A DNA stretch of 64,000 bases from Paraburkholderia phenoliruptrix (GCF_019511605.1 NZ_JAEUAV010000025.1:44997-108996), one strand, 5' to 3'. Numbered from the stretch's first letter, positions 45,422-53,252 are shown. The notes: a model not told the origin generated them from the sequence alone. Numbers and translations are program-made.

Positions 45422-45675
45422 CGGATTTTCATTCCGTCCGTTCCGGCGATCACCCGGCTGCCGCATTGCGTGCGGCAACCATCGACCACCCACTTGCGGC
45501 CACCTTCGCCATAGCCCTCCCCGTGCTCGATAATCGGGTTATCGCCGTGCTCGGGGCACGAGACGATGTCCTCGATTAACGCTACCTTGCGCCCATCCAG
45601 CGTAAACGTGGCGGACGCCGTCTTTACGACGCCCCCGTGGCTCGTCCTGTCGCCCTTACAGACCGGTTTGGTCAT
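45418..45675 (-). CDS. PAAR-domain protein (T6SS spike tip)
   Basis: 85 residues, the size of a stand-alone PAAR protein. MTKPVCKGDRTSHGG, the P-C-x-G-D-x-T-S-x-G-G pattern, starts the PAAR fold. CPEHGD, the repeated turn EGYGEGG, and GCRTQCGSRVIAG complete it, with Cys/His residues that bind zinc at the tip. It caps the VgrG trimer and sharpens the spike. Its ATG overlaps the stop of a tli remnant by four bases and its stop overlaps the next start by four. It is the only intact PAAR in the module; a dead copy lies at 47009-47240. Confidence 0.88.
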   Translation of the reverse strand: MTKPVCKGDRTSHGGVVKTASATFTLDGRKVALIEDIVSCPEHGDNPIIEHGEGYGEGGRKWVVDGCRTQCGSRVIAGTDGMKIR

Positions 45676-45893
45676 TTCTGTTCCGCCTTGGGATCGTTGA
45701 CGGGTTCGTCGCAGGTGTAACGGTCTGCTCCAGAGGGCGTGCTAATACCGGCTAGAAAACCCGGTCGCGACAACGCGCGCAAACTTGCTGGCTGATTCCG
45801 TTTCCTACACACAGCGGCGTTGTCATTGATGTCCTCCTGCCAAAGGTGCGTCGGAACTAGTGGGTTTAATGGAAGCAAGACCGGTTTGCTCAT
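45672..45893 (-). pseudogene. chimeric remnant: PAAR start codon, scrap of another PAAR gene, 3' end of a third tli
   Basis: The 73-codon open frame begins ATGAGCAAACCGG, like the dead PAAR at 47240, overlapping the stop of tli copy A. Its last 25 residues, STPSGADRYTCDEPVNDPK plus AEQK, match the C-terminus of tli copy B (HTPSGADHFTCDELVND). The middle is out-of-frame DNA containing the 5' end of a second PAAR paralogue (45824 leftward). It looks like the product of deletion between duplicated tli-PAAR units. It is open throughout and joins both neighbours by short overlaps, so it may still serve to couple translation to the real PAAR gene. Confidence 0.72.
45752..45826 (-). pseudogene. 5' scrap of a second PAAR paralogue (copy 1)
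   Basis: GGAGG, then ATG at 45826 and MTTPLCVGNGISQQ, stopping at TAG after 24 codons. The first eight residues are identical to the fragment at 46693-46872, and the spaced P-C-x-G pattern is that of PAAR proteins. It lies in another frame within the chimeric remnant. Confidence 0.6.
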
Positions 45894-46663
45894 TAATCGC
45901 TCGCCTTGCCTTCTTGAACGGTCGCGTCGCACGTGAAACGGTCGGCCCCGGAGGGAGTGCGAAGACCAGAAGGCAAAGTCGCGTTGAACTCAATGCCCAC
46001 CCCTTCCGGCAATTTCCCGTTTACTCCATAGACGTATTCCGGTGCCAGAGGGAAGCGATCAGTGGTTGACAAGTCACTTTGCGGGTCGTAAATCGTAGAA
46101 TTTTTGAAGCCCTTTACATCATTAGCACCATGGGTCTTTTCCCGAAAGAAGGTTAAGTACATCGAATCTCTCGTTACTGTGAATAGATATTTGGCGGAAT
46201 CAACGACTGGATCGAAGCTGATATCGTGGATGTCATACCGCACCCAATTGAACGAACGCCCACCATCGGTCGAATAAGCAACGTAGTCGATACATCCCCT
46301 ATCGCCGCAGACATTTCTTGAAACGCGCGGAATAGCCACATTCATTCCAGTCGGATCATCAATGATGAGCCGCCCACGATAACCAGTCGGCCACAGCAAG
46401 CCAATCTTCGTGCGCACCCCGGTTCGCGTGTCGTTATACCAGCCATCACCGAGGCAGCCGTTGTAGTTCTCGAGCGTGACGAACCGGTGCTCGTCAATGC
46501 GGTAGACGACCTTGGGCGGCACGTTGTACTGGACTTCTTCATACTGCCCTGAAGCGAGAGCCCGCTGGTTGCGCTCTGCTTCATAGACCCATTGCTGCTG
46601 GCAGGCACCCAGAGAAAGCACGAGCGCCAAACCTGCAGCGATGCGAAGGTCAGTTACCCTCAT
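45893..46663 (-). CDS. Tli-type immunity lipoprotein, copy A
   Basis: 256 residues. The signal peptide MRVTDLRIAAGLALVLSLGAC ends in a lipobox with the acylated Cys near residue 21, so the protein is anchored in the periplasm. Its position after a tle 3' scrap, and its pairing with a lipase gene in the near-identical copy B, argue for immunity against a Tle-type phospholipase. The first 145 residues are almost identical to copy B (433 bp with only a few differences), after which the two diverge strongly. Copy A ends VQEGKASD. GAGGAGGG precedes the ATG. It may protect against a different lipase variant (orphan immunity). Confidence 0.8.
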   Translation of the reverse strand: MRVTDLRIAAGLALVLSLGACQQQWVYEAERNQRALASGQYEEVQYNVPPKVVYRIDEHRFVTLENYNGCLGDGWYNDTRTGVRTKIGLLWPTGYRGRLIIDDPTGMNVAIPRVSRNVCGDRGCIDYVAYSTDGGRSFNWVRYDIHDISFDPVVDSAKYLFTVTRDSMYLTFFREKTHGANDVKGFKNSTIYDPQSDLSTTDRFPLAPEYVYGVNGKLPEGVGIEFNATLPSGLRTPSGADRFTCDATVQEGKASD

Positions 46664-46755
46664 ATGCCCTCCTCAATTTCAATTGCGCTTTTTCAGCCTC
46701 TGATACTGCATCGGAAACCGTATCTTTCTGACTCACTATCCGGAAAGGACGGCTC
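46664..46755 (-). pseudogene. 3' remnant of a second tle lipase gene
   Basis: Read in the lipase frame, the bases before tli copy A encode DTVSDAVSEAEKAQLKLRR plus AYEGN and a stop. The intact lipase ends ETVADAVSEAQQAQLKMRR plus AYEGN. The same 14-base overlap between tle stop and tli start is preserved. Similarity fades near 46755. This shows that a whole tle-tli unit was duplicated and the second lipase then lost. Confidence 0.85.
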
Positions 46756-46872
46756 TTGAAGGTTTAAATGTTCACCATTACCGACCAAACGCATCTCGCA
46801 GACCCGCAGGATCCCCGTCCTGACTATTCCGTCGTAGCTGGCTCGGCTTCCTACACATAGCGGCGTTGTCAT
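46693..46872 (-). pseudogene. remnant of a second PAAR paralogue (copy 2), fused by chance to the tle scrap
   Basis: ATG at 46872 opens MTTPLCVGSRASYDGIVRTG, which lines up with the PAAR start MTKPVCKGDRTSHGGVVKT. After about 30 residues it runs out of frame through the tle 3' remnant and stops at 46693. Zinc-site residues are missing. It is probably not functional. Confidence 0.6.
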
Positions 46873-47008
46873 TGATGTTCTCTTGCCAAAGGTGCGTCGA
46901 GATTCGTCGGTTTGCTGCACACCGGCAGCGGCAGCAGACAACGCCAGTGTGATGATTTAACGAACCAGGTTTTCGTTCTCTCACTGAATGCGCCTCACCT
47001 TTCTGGAG

Positions 47009-47240
47009 TCAGCGGATTCTCATCCCGTCCGTTCCGGCAATCACTCGGCTGCCGCATTGCGTGTGGCAACCATCGACCACTCACCGCAGAGCCTCCCCCG
47101 TAACCGTCGCCTTACTGGGGACGCCGGACGATGTCCTCGACTAGCGCGACCCCGCGCCCATCCAGCATGAACCTGACGGGTACAGTCTTCGCGACGCCCG
47201 CGTGGCTCGCCCTGTCGCCTTTGCATAGCGGCTTGCTCAT
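47009..47240 (-). pseudogene. dead PAAR gene
   Basis: The start MSKPLCKGDRASHAGVAKT and VALVEDIVRRPQ correspond to the first half of the intact PAAR protein at 45418, but a TAA follows after about 43 codons. Sequence matching the second half (the GYGGG turn and the DNA for GSRVIAGTDGM) continues downstream in another frame after a small deletion. Its ATG overlaps the stop of tli copy B by four bases, as in the intact pair. Confidence 0.85.
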
Positions 47241-48007
47241 TTTTGTTCCGCCGTTGAATCATTGACGAGTTCGTCGCAGGTAAAGTGGTCCGCACCAGAG
47301 GGCGTGTGAAGACCTGATGGCAACCGAACGTTGGATCTAATGGTTATGCCTTCAGGCAATGTTGCGTTCTTCCCGTAGACGTATCCCGGTGCCATTGGAT
47401 ACTGGTCTGTAATCGAAGAGTCTTCCTGAAGGTCATAGCTTGGATCCGGGCGCTCTCCCGAAGGCGAAATCGGCATGTACTTGTAGGTGAACATCGTGAT
47501 GTACATCGCATCCTTGGTGACCGAAATCACGTACTTCTTTGAATCCTTCACGGGATCAAAACTGACGTAATAATTGTCATACCGCACCCAATTGAACGAA
47601 CGCCCACCATCGGTCGAATAAGCAACGTAGTCGATACATCCCCTATCGCCGCAGACATTTCTTGAAACGCGCGGAATAGCCACATTCACTCCAGTCGGAT
47701 CATCAATGATGAGCCGCCCACGATAACCAGTCGGCCACAGCAAGCCAATCTTCGTGCGCACCCCGGTTCGCGTGTCGTTATACCAGCCATCACCGAGGCA
47801 GCCGTTGTAGTTCTCGAGCGTGACGAACCGGTGCTCGTCAATGCGGTAGACGACCTTGGGCGGCACGTTGTACTGGACTTCTTCATACTGCCCTGAAGCG
47901 AGGGCACGCTGGTTGCGCTCTGCTTCATAGACCCATTGCTGCTGGCAGGCACCTAGAGAAAGCACGAGCGCCAAACCTGCAGCGATGCGAAGGTCAGTTA
48001 CCCTCAT
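47237..48007 (-). CDS. Tli-type immunity lipoprotein, copy B (partner of the intact lipase)
   Basis: 256 residues, with the same lipobox signal peptide and first 145 residues as copy A, and a different C-terminal half (VSFDPVKDSKKYVISVTKD, ending NDSTAEQK). The ATG lies 14 bases inside the end of the lipase gene, with GAGGAGGG as ribosome site, so the two are translationally coupled. That arrangement is usual for T6SS effector-immunity pairs. It should reside in the periplasm, attached to a membrane, and block the phospholipase delivered by sister cells. The divergent half is the likely specificity region. Confidence 0.85.
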   Translation of the reverse strand: MRVTDLRIAAGLALVLSLGACQQQWVYEAERNQRALASGQYEEVQYNVPPKVVYRIDEHRFVTLENYNGCLGDGWYNDTRTGVRTKIGLLWPTGYRGRLIIDDPTGVNVAIPRVSRNVCGDRGCIDYVAYSTDGGRSFNWVRYDNYYVSFDPVKDSKKYVISVTKDAMYITMFTYKYMPISPSGERPDPSYDLQEDSSITDQYPMAPGYVYGKNATLPEGITIRSNVRLPSGLHTPSGADHFTCDELVNDSTAEQK

Positions 48008-49952
48008 ATGCCCTCCTCATTTTCAATTGCGCCTGTTGAGCCTCCGAGACGGCATCAGCGACCGTTTCCTTGTCGATTCCGTCAGGGACGGGTGGAACAT
48101 CCAATGTTCCGTCCGCAAAGTACGGGTCTGTAAAGTTCAGCCAGTCCGCGTCCCGCATCAATCGCGACCAGAAGTCCGGGTTTTCGTACGAGTCACAAAA
48201 CCCGATTGGCAAGTCCCAAGCAGCTACTCGGGTCATGAACGGCTCAAACTGCGGAAGCGTGCTGTGATTGGTCGGCATGGGCTGATAGTCCTCAATCCGG
48301 TTCAGCATCTCTCCCCTGGTTTCGAGACGGCTGTTCCACCCTCTTGAAGAATAAGGGTCTTGGGTAATCACTTCCTTTTCCCGGTCGTGGATCGATTCGA
48401 GGTAAGGCACACCAGGGTCCAGGTAATTGCCCGCCTCATCACGCGCTCCGAGTGCGTCCTGATCCGAGCGAGCCTCGTCAAAGTACCGTGGAACTCCCGG
48501 CTCCTTGACAACCTTGCCGTCCTTCATCAAGGTGACTTCTCGCAAGGCCCGCCGCGACATTTCCTCCGCTGTGATCGGCAGCGGCACCTGTTCTGCATTG
48601 ATGTTCACCTGCTGGTTCCGGCTCGGCACTGCCCATAACTGCATACCGGCCGCACGCCGGTTGCCGTTCCAGAAATCGTCCGGCTTCGCGCCCGGTTCCG
48701 GATTGGGAATGCGCGGCAACGAGCCGAAGTTCTTCATCCCCGGTGCGTCGCCGCAGGGCGTTCCACGCGCAAGCATGCGCTGCTTGACCGTCTCTCCCAG
48801 TTCGCCGATCAACTCATTGGACACACCCTGCCAGCCGATGCTTTGCAGCGGCGAGGCTCCCATCACGCGGTCATGGGGGTTGAAGTAGACATAGAAGCGG
48901 CCATGGTTGTCGCGCTCCCTAATCCCATTGGAAGCGGCATCCGGAGTCCATAGTTCGTTTTCCTGTGTCGCCCCAACATGCAGTTGCTCCAGGTCGTTCG
49001 CGGTGAGAACTCTCTTATCATCGCGGATACGCTTCGCAATGGCCTTGAAGGTGTTCACCCGCGCCTGCGTGGTCGGACGCTGGTTAAAGCACGTAAGTGC
49101 ATCCGTAGTCTTGTCCTCAAGGGCGAACGGAGAGTTCATGACCACCAGCGAGTCTGGCGCACGGGTCTTGCACATCAACGTCGCCGCCATAGCGACCATG
49201 GTCCCCTGACTGTGGGACATGACAGTCACCGTATCCTTTGGATAGGTGCTCCTGATCCGGTCGATCAGGTCGGCGAGACGCTGCGCTGCATGCGCGTAAT
49301 ACTGCCGACCGGGAGCGTTGTGCAGTTCACGGTCCCATTCGGTATTGAACCACTGCATATTGAATACGCCGAGCAGGTACCTGTTAAAACCCTTGTTGCT
49401 CCATAGCTGTTGAAGGTTGTTAGTGCCATTCTGGAAAGGGCCGCCGCCCCAATACCAAGGTCCTTTCTGCCTGGAACCTGTATCCGTCCACTGGTTATCA
49501 CCTTTGATGTTCCTAAGCGGGACCTTCCATTTCCGCTCGTCGCCGTCCTTGGAGCGATAACCCCAGTAGAAGCGGATGACGGGAGACCTTTTTACACTGA
49601 TTGTGCGATGTAGATTCCTCCTGTTGTCATCTGCATAAATATTTGGGGCGAGGTCCGCTCGGCCTAACCGGCTATTCAACCCTGTGCAGATATTCGCCTC
49701 TGCCGCGTCATACCACTCCCCCTCTGAATTCACGCCGTGAACAAAGATGATCACCCCCGGCAGATGCGGAGGAACGAGCGCCTTGGCATAGACCTGGTAA
49801 CTATCGGGCGTCATGTAAGACTCCCAGAACGGCTGACCGAGATGGTCCCGCTGCATCGGCACTACGTTGGTAGCAACGTTCATCTGATAGTGTTGCCGAC
49901 CGCTGTCTGGCGTAGCCGTTTTATCCGGCTGGTTCTCCGTCATGTCGCTCAT
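47994..49952 (-). CDS. T6SS lipase effector of the Tle3 (DUF3274) type
   Basis: 652 residues of alpha/beta-hydrolase fold. The oxyanion strand is GVIIFVHGVNSEGEWYD (about 66-82). The nucleophile lies in VTVMSHSQGTMVAMA (about 245-260), an SHSQG variant of GxSxG as found in Tle3-like effectors. YFNPHDRVMG holds a candidate Asp/His of the triad. No signal peptide is present, as expected for VgrG-carried cargo. It would attack phospholipids in the periplasmic face of target cells. It starts 2 bases after vgrG and overlaps the immunity gene, so spike, cargo and immunity form one translational unit. Assignment to Tle3 rather than another Tle subfamily rests on size and context. Confidence 0.83.
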   Translation of the reverse strand: MSDMTENQPDKTATPDSGRQHYQMNVATNVVPMQRDHLGQPFWESYMTPDSYQVYAKALVPPHLPGVIIFVHGVNSEGEWYDAAEANICTGLNSRLGRADLAPNIYADDNRRNLHRTISVKRSPVIRFYWGYRSKDGDERKWKVPLRNIKGDNQWTDTGSRQKGPWYWGGGPFQNGTNNLQQLWSNKGFNRYLLGVFNMQWFNTEWDRELHNAPGRQYYAHAAQRLADLIDRIRSTYPKDTVTVMSHSQGTMVAMAATLMCKTRAPDSLVVMNSPFALEDKTTDALTCFNQRPTTQARVNTFKAIAKRIRDDKRVLTANDLEQLHVGATQENELWTPDAASNGIRERDNHGRFYVYFNPHDRVMGASPLQSIGWQGVSNELIGELGETVKQRMLARGTPCGDAPGMKNFGSLPRIPNPEPGAKPDDFWNGNRRAAGMQLWAVPSRNQQVNINAEQVPLPITAEEMSRRALREVTLMKDGKVVKEPGVPRYFDEARSDQDALGARDEAGNYLDPGVPYLESIHDREKEVITQDPYSSRGWNSRLETRGEMLNRIEDYQPMPTNHSTLPQFEPFMTRVAAWDLPIGFCDSYENPDFWSRLMRDADWLNFTDPYFADGTLDVPPVPDGIDKETVADAVSEAQQAQLKMRRAYEGN

Positions 49953-49954
49953 CG

Positions 49955-52450
49955 TCAGACGTCCCTTTTCTTCGAAAGCATCAGTTTCAGACCCTGCGCC
50001 ACCTCGTCGGTCGAAAGCGAAGTCTCACCATTCGAGTTCGTCTTGCCCTCGGCGATTTTTCCGTTCGCCAACTGGATACGATAGTTGCGGTTTGCGAGCG
50101 GGCGCCCCGTTAGCTCGTCACAAAGGACAAACTTCTCGTTGTTCAGAATGTTCCTCTGCCCAAACTTCGGCATCGGCAGCGAAAGCGACCCCGGCCCCTG
50201 CTTGTCGATATCCGGCACCTTGAGGATGAGACTGCCCGCGCCGCCAATCTCGACGCTATCGCCATGAATCTTGATATATGCGGTGCCACCGCCCTGGAGC
50301 ACGACGCCATTGGCAGCATGGGCCGTGAGCGTTCCGCCTGCGCTGCACAACTCGATGTTCTGCTGCGCGACGCAGTCCAGTCCGTCCGATTGCGCCTGGA
50401 TCAGCACCTTTCCCCGCGCGGCGATCATGCGGATACCCAGGCGCTGAGCAAACAGCGATATCGCACCCGCCGCCGACACCACCATGTTTTTCAGCGCGCT
50501 AACGTTAAAGCCGCCGCTCGTCGCTGTGTTGACGTCCTTACCCGCCGCAATGGACACGCGATCCGGCGTCGCAAGCGCGATTCCCTTTGGAGACGAAAGC
50601 AGCATGACCGCTTCACGAAGCCCCGCCACGCTGTTTTTGAGCCACTCGTTTTCTGCCTTCAGGTCGGCAATTTCAGCCTTCGCAACGGCAGCGGCCTGCG
50701 CCAGGCCGTCCGCCTGTGCCGCCGTGATCCGCAACTGGTTCAGGGCCGCATCCATGTCAAGCTGTTTGCCTGAGGCGCTCTCCTGAATGTCGCTCGACAG
50801 GAACAGGCCACCGCCGGCACGAACCGCCCCGCCTTTGTCGGTCCGCAGCTCGAAGCCCTCCCCCCGGTATTCGAGCCTGCTGTTGACGAGATAACCGAGG
50901 TTCAGCTGGCTCTTGCCTGAGTGCTCGGTGCTGAGCTTGATGCCTTCCTGGCCCGCCCAGTCCTCCATGCGCAGCTTGTTGTTGCTCTGGGTACGGATGA
51001 CGTTGCGCGACAGCCAGCGGCGGTCGCTGGTGACCAGATCGCGCGCCTGGCTGTGATGGTGGAACGCAGTGATTTCAGGCTTGTCGGGATCCCCATCCCG
51101 GAACGAGATGACCGCTTCGTCGCCGTCCAGTGCGACGAAGTGCATGCCGGTCTGCAGCTTGCCCGCGAAGGGCTTTGCCAGACGCAGCGGCACGCTCTCG
51201 CCGCCCTTGGGCGAACTTCCGAAGTCGGCATCCAGCCGGACCACGTAGTAGCCCGCGACATTCAGGAAGCCATACGTGTACTTGTCCGGGCTGCATACGC
51301 GGGCGCTGAGCGTGCCCGAGATGCGCGCCCATTTCGCCGGCTCGAACTGCAAACGGAAGCGCCGCCCCGCAGGGATGGCCCGGTAGCGGTTCGTGTAGGA
51401 CCTGTCGCGCGCACCGCTGTGCGTGACTTCGGTGATGACGTGTCCTTTGGGCGCATCGGGAAGAACCAGATCCGTTTCCAGCACGCGCGCGCACTGCAAC
51501 GCGAGCACATTGCTCTCGCCCTCGTACACCACCTGCCGCGCGATGGCCGCTTCGTGGCGCAGCTGCGCCTGCCACTTCGCCCCCGCCCGGTCGAGATGAT
51601 GGGTGCCATAGATGTAGGGCTGGCCGTAGGTGGTTTCGTCCCGCGGCGCGACGTTGGCCTCGTCCCTCATCCGCTCCCATGCGGCCTCGGGGTTATAGTC
51701 CGCGACCGCAAACGACTGCGGCACCGTCTGCGTGTGCGTCTTCAGCGCAGTCACGGCCTCGACGCCGCCTGCCTCGAGCCCCGCCGTCTCCCGGTATGGG
51801 GCGATCAGTTGCGGATCGTAGACGTAGTGGTCGATGTCGTCGGCAAACACGATCTGGTCGCCGTACTCCGTCTCGACCATGAAGCAGTAGATACCGGCCT
51901 TCTGCATGAGCATGTGCACATAGGAGAAGTCGGTCATCTGGTACTGGAAACGCCACCGGTGCGCCGGATACCCGCTGCGCAAGCGGAACGACATCTGATG
52001 GTCGCGCATGCCGTGGCTACGCAGAATCTCGCGGATGATCTGCGGTGTGCTCAGGTGCTGGAAGGTCTGCGTGTTCGTGACAGCCTGGAGTCGCCCGAAA
52101 TGCGACTTCAGCACGAGCTCGTACCTGGTGAAATCCTTCGTGGTCTGCACCGTCGAGAAGCGTTCGATATACCCCGAGAACTTGCGCACCGTGCCGCTGT
52201 GAGGCCTGATCGTGAACACCGCATCGCGGCTCAGGTAGTCCGCGCGCGGGAGCTGCTGCGCATGGGTGAGCACGATGCGCACTTCATTCGGCTCGCCCAT
52301 TTTTTCGGTTGCCTCGAAAGACACGACCGAGAGCGCGGCGGCGCTGCCGGTGCCCGGCACATCCAGAAAATATGCCTGCTGTCCCGTCATGCTCTGGATT
52401 AACGGATCAGACTCTGCCACTCCCCGTCCCCTGAAAAAGACCAGCGACAC
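49955..52450 (-). CDS. vgrG: VgrG spike protein with C-terminal TTR-like extension
   Basis: 831 residues. The gp27-like base (about 25-330; ADYLSRDAVFTIRPHSG, FQYQMTDFSYVHMLMQKAG) and gp5-like OB domain (about 380-480; ALDGDEAVISFRDGDPDKP) are followed by the DUF2345 beta-helix region (about 600-745). A coiled coil (AEIADLKAENEWLKNSV) precedes that region. The last 80 residues (DELTGRPLANRNYRIQ, GKTNSNGETSLS) form a transthyretin-like domain, the part used in other VgrGs to bind Tle lipases directly. It begins at GTG 52450 with GGAAT just ahead. As the first gene of the module it carries the lipase encoded next. Confidence 0.93.
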   Translation of the reverse strand: MSLVFFRGRGVAESDPLIQSMTGQQAYFLDVPGTGSAAALSVVSFEATEKMGEPNEVRIVLTHAQQLPRADYLSRDAVFTIRPHSGTVRKFSGYIERFSTVQTTKDFTRYELVLKSHFGRLQAVTNTQTFQHLSTPQIIREILRSHGMRDHQMSFRLRSGYPAHRWRFQYQMTDFSYVHMLMQKAGIYCFMVETEYGDQIVFADDIDHYVYDPQLIAPYRETAGLEAGGVEAVTALKTHTQTVPQSFAVADYNPEAAWERMRDEANVAPRDETTYGQPYIYGTHHLDRAGAKWQAQLRHEAAIARQVVYEGESNVLALQCARVLETDLVLPDAPKGHVITEVTHSGARDRSYTNRYRAIPAGRRFRLQFEPAKWARISGTLSARVCSPDKYTYGFLNVAGYYVVRLDADFGSSPKGGESVPLRLAKPFAGKLQTGMHFVALDGDEAVISFRDGDPDKPEITAFHHHSQARDLVTSDRRWLSRNVIRTQSNNKLRMEDWAGQEGIKLSTEHSGKSQLNLGYLVNSRLEYRGEGFELRTDKGGAVRAGGGLFLSSDIQESASGKQLDMDAALNQLRITAAQADGLAQAAAVAKAEIADLKAENEWLKNSVAGLREAVMLLSSPKGIALATPDRVSIAAGKDVNTATSGGFNVSALKNMVVSAAGAISLFAQRLGIRMIAARGKVLIQAQSDGLDCVAQQNIELCSAGGTLTAHAANGVVLQGGGTAYIKIHGDSVEIGGAGSLILKVPDIDKQGPGSLSLPMPKFGQRNILNNEKFVLCDELTGRPLANRNYRIQLANGKIAEGKTNSNGETSLSTDEVAQGLKLMLSKKRDV

Positions 52451-52471
52451 ACATTCCGCTGCGGAATTGCT

Positions 52472-52500
52472 AATTGACCACTCAATACTAATCAGGTCAA
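52472..52500 (-). promoter_or_regulatory. candidate vgrG promoter
   Basis: On the minus strand TTGACC, 17 bases, TCAATT, in an AT-rich stretch just ahead of the GTG at 52450. The -35 match is good, the -10 poor. Confidence 0.3.
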
Positions 52501-52970
52501 CTTAATTAAATTGAGACGGACGATTCTTGACACAGCTTTACAGAAACCGATGTGGCCAGTTTTTAAAGGATAAGAATGGGCTCGACCAGGTATCTTCCCG
52601 CAGGGAGTTGGCGCTTGCCGGCTCTGCCACCGTCGAAGCGCAGCGGGCGCGCGAAAAACCCGCCGGCGGCCGCTTCATTGCACTCATGCCGGACGGCGGC
52701 GGGCGTCCGGCGCGGTCACACTCCGGGCGGCGTTTCACGCGCCCCCTTTCGAACTGGTAGCGGCGCGCAAGTCAACTCTGATTCCTTCGCCCGGCATGCA
52801 CACAGCCGGACAGGCCGCAGCCATCATTCAGAATGATGGCCGTGATTCGCAGCGCCGGGTTTATGGAGCGACCCTTCGCCGATACCATGAAGAGCATTTG
52901 CCCGACTATATTCCCCGCAAAACGCCTCGCGTGTCCCATGTTAGGCATGGCAGAAGCTATCCACACAAAC

Positions 52971-53065
52971 TGTTCGCAAATCTGTGGACAACGTTCGCAT
53001 AGCCAACCTAACTGGTTGACGCAAAGGACCAATTGGCGCGCGGTCGATGTATGGGCAGTGCAGGG
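52971..53065. repeat. right copy of the module-flanking direct repeat
   Basis: The core 52982-53065 is identical over 84 bases to 43886-43969; ten more bases to the left (TGTTCGCAAA) also match. The left arm of the inverted repeat seen in the other copies is changed here (CTATCCAC). Confidence 0.9.
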
Positions 53066-53138
53066 GTGGCGGAAGTTTGATTGATTCACGCACCCGTTCA
53101 AATGCAACTTTCAGTCCGCTGTGATGGGAGGATGCGCG

Positions 53139-53190
53139 GTTGTCCACATATTTTGTTGAAAGGCCTGTGGACAACATGCGCATAGTCAAT
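53139..53190. repeat. degenerate third copy of the flanking repeat
   Basis: GTTGTCCAC (53139-53147), 19 bases, GTGGACAAC (53167-53175), then CGCATAG and TTGACGC match the same order and spacing as in the left copy, with divergence between the conserved blocks. Confidence 0.75.
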
Positions 53191-53252
53191 GCAAGTGCTT
53201 GACGCTGTGGATGAATCTGCTGGCGGTGCGGGAGGCGGCAGTGTGCGGCATT

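Larger units (their letters stand above)
52451..53252. other. non-coding interval between tssG and the VgrG module
   Basis: Eight hundred bases without a credible gene. It contains a possible vgrG promoter (52472-52500), the right copy of the flanking repeat (52971-53065) and a degenerate third copy (53139-53190). The segment 52538-52960 contains open but arginine-rich frames and may be debris of an older gene; I cannot identify it. Confidence 0.6.

Noticed and set aside
52527..52760. 77-residue frame upstream of vgrG on the plus strand
   Set aside because: It ends in an arginine- and glycine-rich stretch typical of chance frames in GC-rich DNA; no homologous motif seen.
43886..53065. The VgrG module as an insertion sequence or transposon
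   Set aside because: No transposase, integrase or terminal inverted repeats were found, and no short target duplication could be assigned; the flanking direct repeats alone do not make a transposon.
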